The position numbers and the translations under genes are program-made. 29,864 bases of DNA from an uncultured Eubacteriales bacterium (lineage in GTDB: Bacteria; Bacillota; Clostridia; Oscillospirales; Oscillospiraceae): contig USQL01000015.1 in assembly GCA_900556935.1 (NCBI GenBank), positions 1 to 29,864 of the forward strand, in the 5' to 3' direction. Positions 1 through 6,914 of the stretch are shown here, in pieces. Within the stretch, counting starts at the first letter, position 1, and each line of letters opens with the position of its first letter. The notes below the pieces were generated by a model. The model saw only the letters and a program-made list of their open reading frames with translations, was not told the origin of the DNA and searched no databases.

Positions 1-75
1 CTCCACATTCCCCCGCTGCGGCGGGGACCTTCTCCAGCAGGAGAAGGCTTTTTGGCTTCCGTCAGAGGGTATACG
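1..75 (+). repeat. Dispersed repeat family 2, copy 1
   Basis: About 75 bases that start CTCCACATTCCCCCGC and end GGGTATACG. They contain two hairpins: CCCCGC/GCGGGG and CCTTCTCC/GGAGAAGG. The same unit occurs inverted at 23793-23868 and, more diverged, in direct orientation at 23973-24041. It is non-coding and lies just downstream of prfA, so it may also serve as that gene's transcript end. No tandem structure is present. It may be cut by the window start. Confidence 0.7.
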
Positions 76-103
76 CTCAACGAACTACTCAGTTTCGCAA
101 ATT

Positions 104-1162
104 TTATTTCGCCATTTTCAGCTTCTCCGCCTGGTCGGCGGTGGCGAGGGTGTCGATGATTTCGTCCAGGTCGCCGTCCATGACGGCATCGATTTTGTAA
201 AGGGTCAGGCCCACCCGGTGGTCCGTGACCCGGCCCTGGGGGAAATTATAGGTGCGGATGCGCTCGTTGCGCATCCCGGAGCCCACCTGGCTGCGGCGCA
301 GGCCGGTCACCTGGCTGTCCAGGCGCTCCTGCTCCTGCTCGTAGAGCTTGGAGGCCAGCATCCGCATGCATTTCTCCCGGTTCTGGACCTGGCTGCGCTC
401 CTCCTGGCAGGCAACCACAATCCCGGAGGGCTTGTGAATCAGCCGGACGGCGGAGCTGGTTTTGTTTACGTGCTGGCCGCCGGCACCGGAGGCCCGGTAG
501 ACCTGCATCTCAATATCCGCGGGGTTCAGCTGCACGTCCACCTCTTCCATCTCCGGCAGCACCGCCACGGTGGCGGTGGAGGTGTGGACCCGGCCGCCGG
601 ACTCCGTTTCCGGCACCCGCTGGACCCGGTGGACCCCGCTTTCGTATTTCATCCGGGAGTAGGCCCCCCGTCCGTTCAGAACGAAGTCCGCTTCTTTCAC
701 GCCGCCAAGCTCGGTTTCGTTATAGTTCATGAGCTCCACGCTCCAGCCCTTCCGGGCGGCGTACATGGAGTACATGCGGAACAGGCTGTGGGCAAACAGG
801 GCGCTTTCCTCGCCGCCAACACCCCCGCGAATCTCCACAATGACGCTTTTTTCGTCGTTGGGGTCCTTGGGAAGCAGCAGAATCTGCATTTCCCGATAGA
901 GCCGTTCCTTCTCCGCCTTGGCCTCCTGGAAGGTCTGCTGGCACAGCTCCTTCATCTCCGGCTCGCTCATGAGCTCCTGAGCGTCCCGCATCTCTTGGTC
1001 CGCCCGGTTGTAGGCGGCGTAAGCCTCCACAATGGGCTCCAAATCGTTTTTCTCCCGCAGCAGCTTGGATGCCTGCTTGGGGTCCGCGTAGAAGTCCGGC
1101 TGCTCGGACTTGGCGCAGAGCTCTTCATATCGGCTGGATACCGCTTCCAGTTTTTCCAGCAT
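104..1162 (-). CDS. prfA: Peptide chain release factor 1 (RF1)
   Basis: A 352-residue class I release factor, which recognises UAA/UAG in the ribosomal A site and triggers hydrolysis of the peptidyl-tRNA. The catalytic GGQ motif is at residues 228-230 (GAGGQHVNK). The RF1-type stop-codon reading motif P-x-T appears as PET at 184-186 within HRVQRVPETESGGR; RF2 would carry SPF here. The C-terminal RSQVGSG...RIRTYNFPQ block is also RF1-like. Length is normal (E. coli RF1 has 360). The ATG is preceded by AAGGAG at good spacing. It lies 56 bases after rlmA on the same strand and is probably cotranscribed with it. The usual partner prmC, which methylates the GGQ glutamine, is not adjacent. Confidence 0.97.
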   Translation of the reverse strand: MLEKLEAVSSRYEELCAKSEQPDFYADPKQASKLLREKNDLEPIVEAYAAYNRADQEMRDAQELMSEPEMKELCQQTFQEAKAEKERLYREMQILLLPKDPNDEKSVIVEIRGGVGGEESALFAHSLFRMYSMYAARKGWSVELMNYNETELGGVKEADFVLNGRGAYSRMKYESGVHRVQRVPETESGGRVHTSTATVAVLPEMEEVDVQLNPADIEMQVYRASGAGGQHVNKTSSAVRLIHKPSGIVVACQEERSQVQNREKCMRMLASKLYEQEQERLDSQVTGLRRSQVGSGMRNERIRTYNFPQGRVTDHRVGLTLYKIDAVMDGDLDEIIDTLATADQAEKLKMAK

Positions 1163-1218
1163 GGTTTCACTCCTTCAAAAATTTTCCCGGATAGGTCCGC
1201 CCGCTTTGGGACAAAGTA

Positions 1219-2022
1219 TTACGGAACCCTCCTGTAGACATTCAGGATGCAGCTGACGGTGTCCTCCAGGCGCTGGGTGTTCTCCAGACGGGTAAGGCCC
1301 GCCTTGCCAACCCGGAATACGTGGGGGGTCATGGAAAACAGCTGCATGATTTCCGCCCCCTCCACCGCAAAGGAGAAGGAAATGGGCCGGCTGTCCAGCC
1401 GCCGGAAGCCGGGGTAGTCCTGCACAGGGTGCTTTTCCTTGCGGTGAATCTCGTCATAGATAATGGATTTAAGCCCCATGAGATGGTCCTCCGCCGCCAC
1501 TACCTGGAGAAACAGCCCGTCTTCTTTCAAAACCCGGTGAAATTCCTCCGGCAGGGTGACGGCAAACAGGCTGGTGAGCACCCCGACGCTTTGGTCCTTC
1601 ACCGGGATATGGGCCGCCGTGGCGCAGAGCCACTGGGCATCCTTGTATCTGGCCGCGGCGTACCGCACCGCCTCCTTGGAGATATCCAGCCCTGTAAGTG
1701 GAAGCGCCAGGGCGTGGGACAGGGCGGCGCAGTAGTACCCCTCGCCGCAGCCCACGTCCAATAGATTCCCGGCAGCGCCGTATTCCCGGGCGGCTTCGAT
1801 CAGGGCCTGGGCGATGGGTGCGTATTTCCCCGTGTCCAGAAAGGCCCGGCGGGAGAGCACCTGCTCCCGGGTGTCCCCAGGGTCTAAGGCGTGCTTTTGC
1901 TGCACCGTCAAAAGGTTTACGTAGCCCTGTCGGGCTACATCAAAGCTGTGGCCCCCGGGGCAGACCAGCCGTTTTTCCTGTTTTTCCAGCGCCAACGCGC
2001 AGATGGGACAGCGTAGCTCCAT
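1219..2022 (-). CDS. rlmA: 23S rRNA (guanine-N1)-methyltransferase, RlmA family
   Basis: A 267-residue SAM-dependent enzyme expected to methylate N1 of a guanine in domain II of 23S rRNA (G745 in E. coli RlmA; G748 in the TlrB relatives). The N-terminal zinc site is exact: Cys5, Cys8, Cys21 and His25 in CPIC...CPGGHSFD, followed by RQGYVNLL. SAM motif I is LLDVGCGEG at 87-95. Length matches E. coli RlmA (269). The frame is open further upstream, but the ATG at 2022 is chosen because GGAGG sits 8 bases before it and residue numbering of the zinc ligands then fits the family. The site specificity (G745 or G748) cannot be told from sequence alone. It is divergent from the deacetylase gene and upstream of prfA. 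Confidence 0.9.
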   Translation of the reverse strand: MELRCPICALALEKQEKRLVCPGGHSFDVARQGYVNLLTVQQKHALDPGDTREQVLSRRAFLDTGKYAPIAQALIEAAREYGAAGNLLDVGCGEGYYCAALSHALALPLTGLDISKEAVRYAAARYKDAQWLCATAAHIPVKDQSVGVLTSLFAVTLPEEFHRVLKEDGLFLQVVAAEDHLMGLKSIIYDEIHRKEKHPVQDYPGFRRLDSRPISFSFAVEGAEIMQLFSMTPHVFRVGKAGLTRLENTQRLEDTVSCILNVYRRVP

Positions 2023-2053
2023 ACCCGCATCCTCCATACAAACTCTACCCCTT

Positions 2054-2082
2054 ATCATACCCCAAATTCCCGCTCCCGTCAA
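2054..2082 (-). promoter_or_regulatory. Sigma-A-type promoter of rlmA-prfA
   Basis: Read on the minus strand: -35 TTGACG (2077-2082), 17-base spacer, -10 TATGAT (2054-2059). This is 32 bases upstream of the rlmA start codon, in the 91-base divergent gap. Confidence 0.75.
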
Positions 2083-2113
2083 ACCCAATCTTTCCCAAAA
2101 AGGAGGGCTTTTC

Positions 2114-2782
2114 TTGCGAAAACTGCTGTGTCTCGCTCTGTTGAGCCTCTGCCTTGCCGTGCCCGCCCGGGCGGAGGCTCCCACGGTTGCCCTGACCTTT
2201 GACGACGGCCCCTCCGGCCGGTTTACCGCCGCCCTGCTGGACGGCCTGGAGGAACGGGGCGTGAAGGCCACCTTTTTCCTCTGCGGCTACCGGATTCGGC
2301 AATATCCGGATATGGCAGCCCGGATTGCCCAGGCGGGCCACGAGCTGGGCTGCCACGGCTTTACCCACGACTCCATGGCCGCCATGAGCCGCCGGAACAT
2401 TGCCGAGGAAATCGCCGCCACCCTGGCCCTGATGCCGGAGGGTAGCCGGGTAAAGCTCCTCCGTCCCCCCGGGGGCTGCTGCAGCGACGCGGTCCGCCAG
2501 GTGGCGGAGGCCAAAAAAATGCCCATCCTGCAGTGGTCCGTAGACCCGCAGGACTGGGCAATTCATGACGCGGCAGTGGTCAAGGCCAGGGTTTTAAAGA
2601 ATGTCAGGGACGGGGATGTGATTCTTCTCCACGATATGTCCACCAGCTCCGTCCAGGCCGCTCTTTCCATCATCGACACCCTCACCGCCCGGGGCTTCCA
2701 CTTCACCACCGTCTCTCAGCTGGCCGCGGAGAAGGGGGTACGGCTGGAGCCGGGGAAGCGGTATTACCGGTTTGGAGAATAG
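2114..2782 (+). CDS. Secreted polysaccharide deacetylase (NodB domain)
   Basis: A 222-residue carbohydrate esterase family 4 protein that removes N- or O-acetyl groups from a cell-wall or extracellular glycan; peptidoglycan is the most likely substrate by neighbourhood of the family (PdaA/PdaB-like). Start is a TTG with AAGGAGG seven bases upstream; it gives a clean signal peptide (basic RK, then a leucine-rich core) ending ARA-EAP near residue 20. NodB motifs are all present: TFDDGP (28-33, catalytic base and metal Asp), metal His81 and His85 in HGFTH, RPPGG (117-121), WSVDPQDW (141-148) and LLHD (171-174). The protein is little more than the catalytic domain. The exact substrate cannot be assigned. 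It converges tail to tail with the next ORF with no gap. Confidence 0.9.
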   Translation: MRKLLCLALLSLCLAVPARAEAPTVALTFDDGPSGRFTAALLDGLEERGVKATFFLCGYRIRQYPDMAARIAQAGHELGCHGFTHDSMAAMSRRNIAEEIAATLALMPEGSRVKLLRPPGGCCSDAVRQVAEAKKMPILQWSVDPQDWAIHDAAVVKARVLKNVRDGDVILLHDMSTSSVQAALSIIDTLTARGFHFTTVSQLAAEKGVRLEPGKRYYRFGE

Positions 2783-3010
2783 CTACTCCTGATAGGTCGC
2801 CCCGCAGACGGCGTAGTAGAAGCTTTCCGGCTTGACCATGGTCTTCTCGTACTCGTTGCACCAGGAGTGATTGTAGAATAGGCCGTCTGTCGCGTCGATG
2901 TGGGCCAGCAGGGCCGCGTTGGGGTCCGCGACCCCATCCAGCTCGCACAGGTAGACATTGCAGTGGGGACACACGGCATAGTACCGGGTGTGGTATTCCG
3001 GCGGAATCAT
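2783..3010 (-). CDS. Small Cys-rich hypothetical protein, possibly N-terminally truncated
   Basis: 75 codons, family not recognised. It contains CPHC-x3-YLC near the N-terminus and further Cys and His residues, which suggests a zinc-ribbon-like fold. The frame stays open upstream of this ATG to about 3200 without a start codon and would add ICSRCG, a second CxxC pair, so the annotated ATG may not be the original start. The ATG has no convincing ribosome site. The upstream reading overlaps the HsdS remnant in the other frame. Its stop codon abuts the stop of the deacetylase gene. It may be a broken gene joined to the restriction locus by a deletion. Confidence 0.45.
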   Translation of the reverse strand: MIPPEYHTRYYAVCPHCNVYLCELDGVADPNAALLAHIDATDGLFYNHSWCNEYEKTMVKPESFYYAVCGATYQE

Positions 3011-3075
3011 TTTCCAGGTGTGGTCCGCGGGGATGACCAGCTTTAGCTCAATTCCGCAGCGGCTGCATATCTGAT

Positions 3076-3228
3076 TTAATTCTCTTTTGCTCCATACGGT
3101 GCAGATTCCTCTGCTACCATCTGATAGCTTGGCTCGGTTTCGTAAACGACAGGCTTGTGTTCCACCCCATCCGGGCAGTATTGCTGAATCAGCTCATCCA
3201 GTTTGCTCTGTTTTCTCTCATTGCTCAT
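3076..3228 (-). pseudogene. hsdS: Type I restriction specificity subunit remnant (HsdS N-terminus)
   Basis: A 50-codon reading frame whose first 26 residues (KLDELIQQYCPDGVEHK) are the typical start of HsdS, the DNA-recognition subunit. The remaining 24 residues do not resemble HsdS, and both target-recognition domains (about 350-400 residues) are missing. Its ATG overlaps the rhuM stop codon as ATGA, so it would be translated by coupling. It is best read as the stump left by a deletion. Confidence 0.65.
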
Positions 3229-4337
3229 TCGTCCTCACCGCCTTCCTCTATTTGAAGCGGATTGTGAACGCACGAGTTCACAATCTCAGTTTCATTCGCT
3301 TTCTGCAAACTCGGCGTTGCATCCTCCAGCAATATTCTGTCGAAGTCGCTTTGATACAGCTGATCCTGCACGATGCGATATTTTTCAAACTCGCTCAGGG
3401 CGTGCTGCTCCGCAATTTTGGCAGAAATGCTTCCCGCATTGGTCAGAATTTCCTTTCGACTCAGCCGAAGAACGCCCTCGAACTGTTCTGCCCAATCCTC
3501 CATCGTCATAGGAACTTGTTCCTCAGCTCGCAGCTCCGCCAAATCAAGATAGGCGTTGACGATTCTCGCCATCGCAGAAAGTTCTTCCTGTGTCAGATAA
3601 TTCTTGGCAATCACCACATCGAATTTCTGAATTTTACCGTTGGGAGCATCCTTCCAAGTGGTCAGCCCCATGTGCTCCTTGCTGCTGTCGGCACGGTGAT
3701 AGATGGTCTCTGCCGCCGTTTCGCCATGGATCGCCCAATGAAGCTGATTCTGCACCCGTGCGAAAAACAGCCTTGTCGTTTCTGCCTTGGCATCGTAGTC
3801 AATACTGGTGGCATAGATGTCGGTGATCTTCTGGTAAAACCGCCGTTCCGAAAGGCGAATTTCACGGATGCGCTCCAGCTGTTCTTCAAAATAATCTTTT
3901 GTCAGAATAGTTCCGCCGTTTTTCAGGCGCTCGTCATCCATAGCAAAGCCCTTCACAGTAAATTCTTCAATGATACGGTTTGCCCACTTTCTGAACTGCA
4001 CCGCACGGGGAGAATCCACCTTATTGCCCACGGCAATGATGGCGCTCAGATTATAGTGATTGGTGTTGTAGGTTTTGCCGTCCGCAGCAGTTATTCGAAA
4101 TTTTCGAATAACTGAATTCTCATCGCTCTCTCCGTCGGCAAATATTTTTTTCAAGTGATAATTGATGGTGTGCGTTTCCACATTATACAGAAGTCCCATC
4201 ATTTTTTGGGTCAGCCATACATTTTCATCGCAATATACTGCATTTACATCGCTTTCCCCGGTGGCGGTGATGAATGTCAGATATTCCGCAGCGGAGGAAC
4301 GAACGATGCTGATTTCACGCTTGCCTTTCTTCATCAT
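3225..4337 (-). CDS. rhuM: RhuM family protein
   Basis: A 370-residue intact reading frame of the RhuM family, first described in a Salmonella pathogenicity island and often found inside type I restriction-modification operons between hsdM and hsdS. Its biochemical role is not established. Family features seen: the N-terminal block with VWLTQKMMGLLYNVETHTINYHL, shown here in part as WLTQKMMGLLYNVETHTI, then NHYNLSAIIAVGNKVDS and QFRKWANRIIEEF (DNA-binding-like), and the C-terminal FFARVQNQLHWAIHGETAAE, AKNYLTQEELSAMARIVNAY and MTMEDWAEQF. The start overlaps the hsdM stop by four bases and its stop overlaps the hsdS remnant start. Length is slightly above the usual 330-345, with an extra acidic tail EEGGEDE. 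It is the only full-length protein left in this locus besides the regulator. Confidence 0.85.
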   Translation of the reverse strand: MMKKGKREISIVRSSAAEYLTFITATGESDVNAVYCDENVWLTQKMMGLLYNVETHTINYHLKKIFADGESDENSVIRKFRITAADGKTYNTNHYNLSAIIAVGNKVDSPRAVQFRKWANRIIEEFTVKGFAMDDERLKNGGTILTKDYFEEQLERIREIRLSERRFYQKITDIYATSIDYDAKAETTRLFFARVQNQLHWAIHGETAAETIYHRADSSKEHMGLTTWKDAPNGKIQKFDVVIAKNYLTQEELSAMARIVNAYLDLAELRAEEQVPMTMEDWAEQFEGVLRLSRKEILTNAGSISAKIAEQHALSEFEKYRIVQDQLYQSDFDRILLEDATPSLQKANETEIVNSCVHNPLQIEEGGEDE

Positions 4338-4828
4338 CCCACCTCAATCTCTGCAATAATCTTTCTCTTTGCAACGGTAGAACCGAGTTTATTACTGTTC
4401 ACATCAAAATCATCAAACAGTCCGGCAAAGCTGCTTTCGGAGGATGATCCTTTTGCAGAGCTTTCAATATGGTTGAATACACGCTCCAAGGTTTCGTTCA
4501 GGTTTTCATCGTTGTCGGCTCTGAGATTGACATTGCAAAACAGCTCGGACGGAAGAATAAAGAAGCCCTTTTCTTCTACCAAGCCGTCACGAGCTTCTTC
4601 TGCATCGGTATCGGGCATTTTGGCATAATCAAAATCGGTATTTCCGGCTTCCTGTTCACCGGAATTGATGTAGTTGGTCAGGTTCTCGGAGATATAGCGA
4701 TAAAACATGGTTCCGAGAACATAGTTCTTAAAATCCCAGCCGTCAACGGCACCACGAAGTTCATCAGCGATTGCCCATATCGCACGATGCAGCTCGTCAC
4801 GCTCTTGCTCTTTCTTTGTATCAACCAT
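4334..4828 (-). pseudogene. hsdM: Truncated type I DNA methyltransferase subunit (HsdM N-terminal domain only)
   Basis: 164 residues that match the N-terminal domain of HsdM: ELHRAIWAIADELRG, DFKNYVLGTMFYRYISENL, and a late LFDDFDVNSNKLGSTVAKR. An intact HsdM has about 500 residues or more; the SAM-binding motif and the catalytic NPPY/F motif are both absent, so it cannot methylate DNA. The end KIIAEIEVG resembles C-terminal HsdM tails, so an internal deletion that fused both ends is likely. ATG at 4828 follows GGAGAAGGG; the frame extends upstream but lacks a ribosome site. It overlaps the regulator stop by eight bases and the rhuM start by four. Confidence 0.8.
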
Positions 4829-5048
4829 GGTTTCCCTTCTCCTTTTCGTTCGGTATAAATTCCAGAATATCGTCAACGCCACAATCGAGGGCACAGCAAA
4901 TTCTTTCGATGCTCTCTAAGGCTATATAGTTGTCGCGCTTTAATCGGGTAATGATGTTAGCACTAAAGCCGCCTTTTTCCATCAGCTCCGCATTGGTCAT
5001 TCCCTTATCAATCATAAGATGGAACAGTTTTTTGTAGCTTACCGCCAT
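4821..5048 (-). CDS. XRE/Cro-type HTH transcriptional regulator
   Basis: A 75-residue one-domain regulator: a helix-turn-helix from about residue 15 to 65 (MTNAELMEKGGFSANIITRL, then IERICCALDCGVDDIL), as in the small Cro/C1 regulators. The start ATG is preceded by AGGAGG at eight bases and by a good promoter. It is the first gene of the type I locus and overlaps hsdM by eight bases, so it probably controls the operon, as do C-protein-like regulators of restriction systems. The operator was not identified. Confidence 0.88.
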   Translation of the reverse strand: MAVSYKKLFHLMIDKGMTNAELMEKGGFSANIITRLKRDNYIALESIERICCALDCGVDDILEFIPNEKEKGNHG

Positions 5049-5077
5049 GGCTTCGACCTCCTTTTGCGATATTTTTT

Positions 5078-5106
5078 ATCATATCACGGATAAGTGAAAA
5101 AATCAA
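5078..5106 (-). promoter_or_regulatory. Promoter of the type I restriction remnant operon
   Basis: On the minus strand: -35 TTGATT (5101-5106), 17-base spacer, -10 TATGAT (5078-5083), 29 bases upstream of the XRE regulator ATG. Confidence 0.7.
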
Positions 5107-5126
5107 ACCGTTAGCGATGAAATTCA

Positions 5127-5321
5127 CGACGATTGCACGAGTAAACATTGTGTGAACCGTAGGGGCGGTGCGTCGCGCAGCGAATGAAAATTCTACGATT
5201 GCCAGTGGCAATCGAACAATAAATCCACCGGCTACCAGCCGCCCGAAAACTAACGGGCCTGAGTGTTTCGTATAAACAGCTCAATCCCGATACATTTCGG
5301 GCGGCTGGTAGCCGCCCCTAC
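5127..5321. repeat. Dispersed repeat family 1, copy A (MITE-like)
   Basis: The unit begins near GACGATTGCACGAGT, passes GTGAACCGTAGGGGCGG and GCGTCGCGCAGCGAAT, and closes with GGGCGGCTGGTAGCCGCCCC then TAC. The outer ends GTAGGGGCGG and CCGCCCCTAC are inverted repeats of each other. Inner hairpins include CGATTGCC/GGCAATCG. Shared blocks occur at 7709-7838, 28591-28703, 29762-29864, and partial copies at 23654-23682 and 24054-24096. It is non-coding and fills the gap between the XRE promoter and cdsA; no transposase is seen. Confidence 0.75.
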
Positions 5322-5338
5322 ATCTTTTGGTATTTATT

Positions 5339-6127
5339 TTAGGCGAAAATCCAGATTTTAAAGCAGAACAGCAGCCAGGTGAAGGCCAGGGGGTACATGA
5401 GGCTGTCCAGCCGGTCCAGGATGCCGCCGTGGCCCGGGAAGATTTTGCCGAAATCCTTGACCCCCGCGACACGCTTGACGGCGGACATGGAAAGGTCTCC
5501 CAATTGCCCGAGCACCGACATCGCAATCAGGTAGAGAACAAAGCCCAGGGTGTCGGAGAAAAAACGGCTGAAGAGCAGAAACAGCATAATCACTGTGACG
5601 AACAGTCCGCCCAGGGCCCCTTCGATGCTCTTGCCGGGGCTGACCCTGGGGGCCAGCTTGTGCCGCCCGAAGCGGCTGCCCACCAGGTAGGCGAAGATAT
5701 CCGTCAGGGCGCAGATAAGCCCCGTCAGGCACAGGTAAAACGCGCCGTAGGGAATCCTTCCATAGGAGGCAAGGCACCGGTAAAGGCTCAGGGCAAAGAG
5801 AATTTCCCCGGTGATGATACAGGTATTGGGGGAAAGCTTTCCGATATTGGCCATCAGGTATGTAAAGAACACAAGCCCGCACACCAGCATGACGGCCACC
5901 CAATACCGGTTTTCCGTCAGGGACAGAAGGGGCAGCAGCACGGCCAGGACACAGCCGGAAATCCGGCTGCCCTTGTTTTCAATGCCGTTGACCCCCAGAA
6001 TCTCCCATACGGCACCGCACCCAATGACGATTGCGGTGAGCTGGGGGAAATAGGGCAGATGGAAGCAGCCCAGCAGCACCGCCGCCATCAGGGCCAGGAC
6101 AACGCCTGTCAGGGTTCTCTGTTTCAT
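5339..6127 (-). CDS. cdsA: Phosphatidate cytidylyltransferase
   Basis: 262 residues. It makes CDP-diacylglycerol from phosphatidic acid and CTP in the cytoplasmic membrane, the branch point to phosphatidylglycerol, cardiolipin and related lipids. The CDS family signature is complete at about residues 215-242: SAVKRVAGVKDFGKIFPGHG followed by GILDRLDS, including the metal-binding DRxD. The rest is a series of hydrophobic segments (about eight). The ATG overlaps the stop of the upstream membrane-protein gene as ATGA. It is not next to uppS, dxr or frr, where cdsA often lies. Length is normal for Firmicutes. Repeat copy A follows 17 bases after its stop and may act in transcript ending. Confidence 0.95.
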   Translation of the reverse strand: MKQRTLTGVVLALMAAVLLGCFHLPYFPQLTAIVIGCGAVWEILGVNGIENKGSRISGCVLAVLLPLLSLTENRYWVAVMLVCGLVFFTYLMANIGKLSPNTCIITGEILFALSLYRCLASYGRIPYGAFYLCLTGLICALTDIFAYLVGSRFGRHKLAPRVSPGKSIEGALGGLFVTVIMLFLLFSRFFSDTLGFVLYLIAMSVLGQLGDLSMSAVKRVAGVKDFGKIFPGHGGILDRLDSLMYPLAFTWLLFCFKIWIFA

Positions 6128-6834
6128 TGGGGGTCCTCCTTTGTATCTGTCAGCGTGGGGATATACCAGCCCTTCCCCTTGCGGATGGAGAAAAAGCCGA
6201 TGACGGATGCCAGCAGGGAGCCCAGGACATCCACAATAATGTCTTTCATGGTGTCGGCCAGGGCGGCGTGGCCCACCAGGACGGTGCCGTCGGCCAGCGT
6301 GAATTTCTGCATGTTCATGCCGAACAGCCCGTCCGCCGCGAATTCATAGATTTCCCAGATAGAGCCCAGGGTCACGGAGAAGCAGAAGGCAAACAGGCAC
6401 ACAAAGAAGGGAGAGAGGCTGACGGACAGGTGCTTATCCCGGTTGAGGATGGTCACTACCATGAGCCCGAAGAAGCCCATCATCATGCTGCTGCAGAAGT
6501 GACAGACTGTGTCCCACTGGGGCACCAGATAGTAAAAGCTCCGGACCTCCCCCAGGAAGATGGCGCAGTAAAGGAAGATGATATAGAAGGTATACAGCAG
6601 GCTGGGCAGCTCAAAGCGCAGCTTCCGCTCCAGAATACTGGGCAGATGGATGGTGATGAGGCCCAGAATACACTGCATGAGCATCAGCAGGTAGTCCGAG
6701 TCGGAGTGGTATCCGGCATCGCTCTGGCTGCCGCCGCCGAAAATCATCCGCAGAATCAGGTACACAATGGGAATGATAAAGCTGACCGTTACCAGGATAT
6801 ACAAAACTTTTCCAAATTTATTTTCTTTTTTCAT
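6124..6834 (-). CDS. Integral membrane protein (YjdF/DUF2238-like)
   Basis: 236 residues with about six membrane segments, starting with a basic KKENKFGK. Conserved-looking blocks are WDTVCHF in mid-protein, GSIWEIYEFAADGLFG and DTMKDIIVDVLGS. The WEIYEF and D-x2-KD-x3-D-x-LGS pattern recalls the DUF2238/YjdF membrane family, whose function is unknown; the match is from memory of motifs only. It is the first gene of a two-gene unit and overlaps cdsA by four bases, so a role at the membrane connected with phospholipids is possible but unproven. ATG follows a GGAGAAGGG-like site with long spacing. Confidence 0.7.
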   Translation of the reverse strand: MKKENKFGKVLYILVTVSFIIPIVYLILRMIFGGGSQSDAGYHSDSDYLLMLMQCILGLITIHLPSILERKLRFELPSLLYTFYIIFLYCAIFLGEVRSFYYLVPQWDTVCHFCSSMMMGFFGLMVVTILNRDKHLSVSLSPFFVCLFAFCFSVTLGSIWEIYEFAADGLFGMNMQKFTLADGTVLVGHAALADTMKDIIVDVLGSLLASVIGFFSIRKGKGWYIPTLTDTKEDPQ

Positions 6835-6914
6835 AGCCGCCGCCCTTCTCCGCTATCGCTCTATTCTTAGGAATATCTTAAACTTTTATTCTAAACCGAA
6901 AAGAAACATTCCCC

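Noticed and set aside
1219..2022. Annotation as PrmC (release factor glutamine methyltransferase)
   Set aside because: There is no NPPY catalytic motif, and the N-terminal Cys5/Cys8/Cys21/His25 zinc site is specific for the RlmA family.
3087..4115. Plus-strand 342-codon frame across rhuM
   Set aside because: Antisense of the RhuM gene, whose motifs and overlaps are convincing.
5008..5211. Short minus-strand ORF upstream of the XRE regulator
   Set aside because: Its N-terminal half is translated repeat family 1, and it covers the regulator's promoter and ribosome site.
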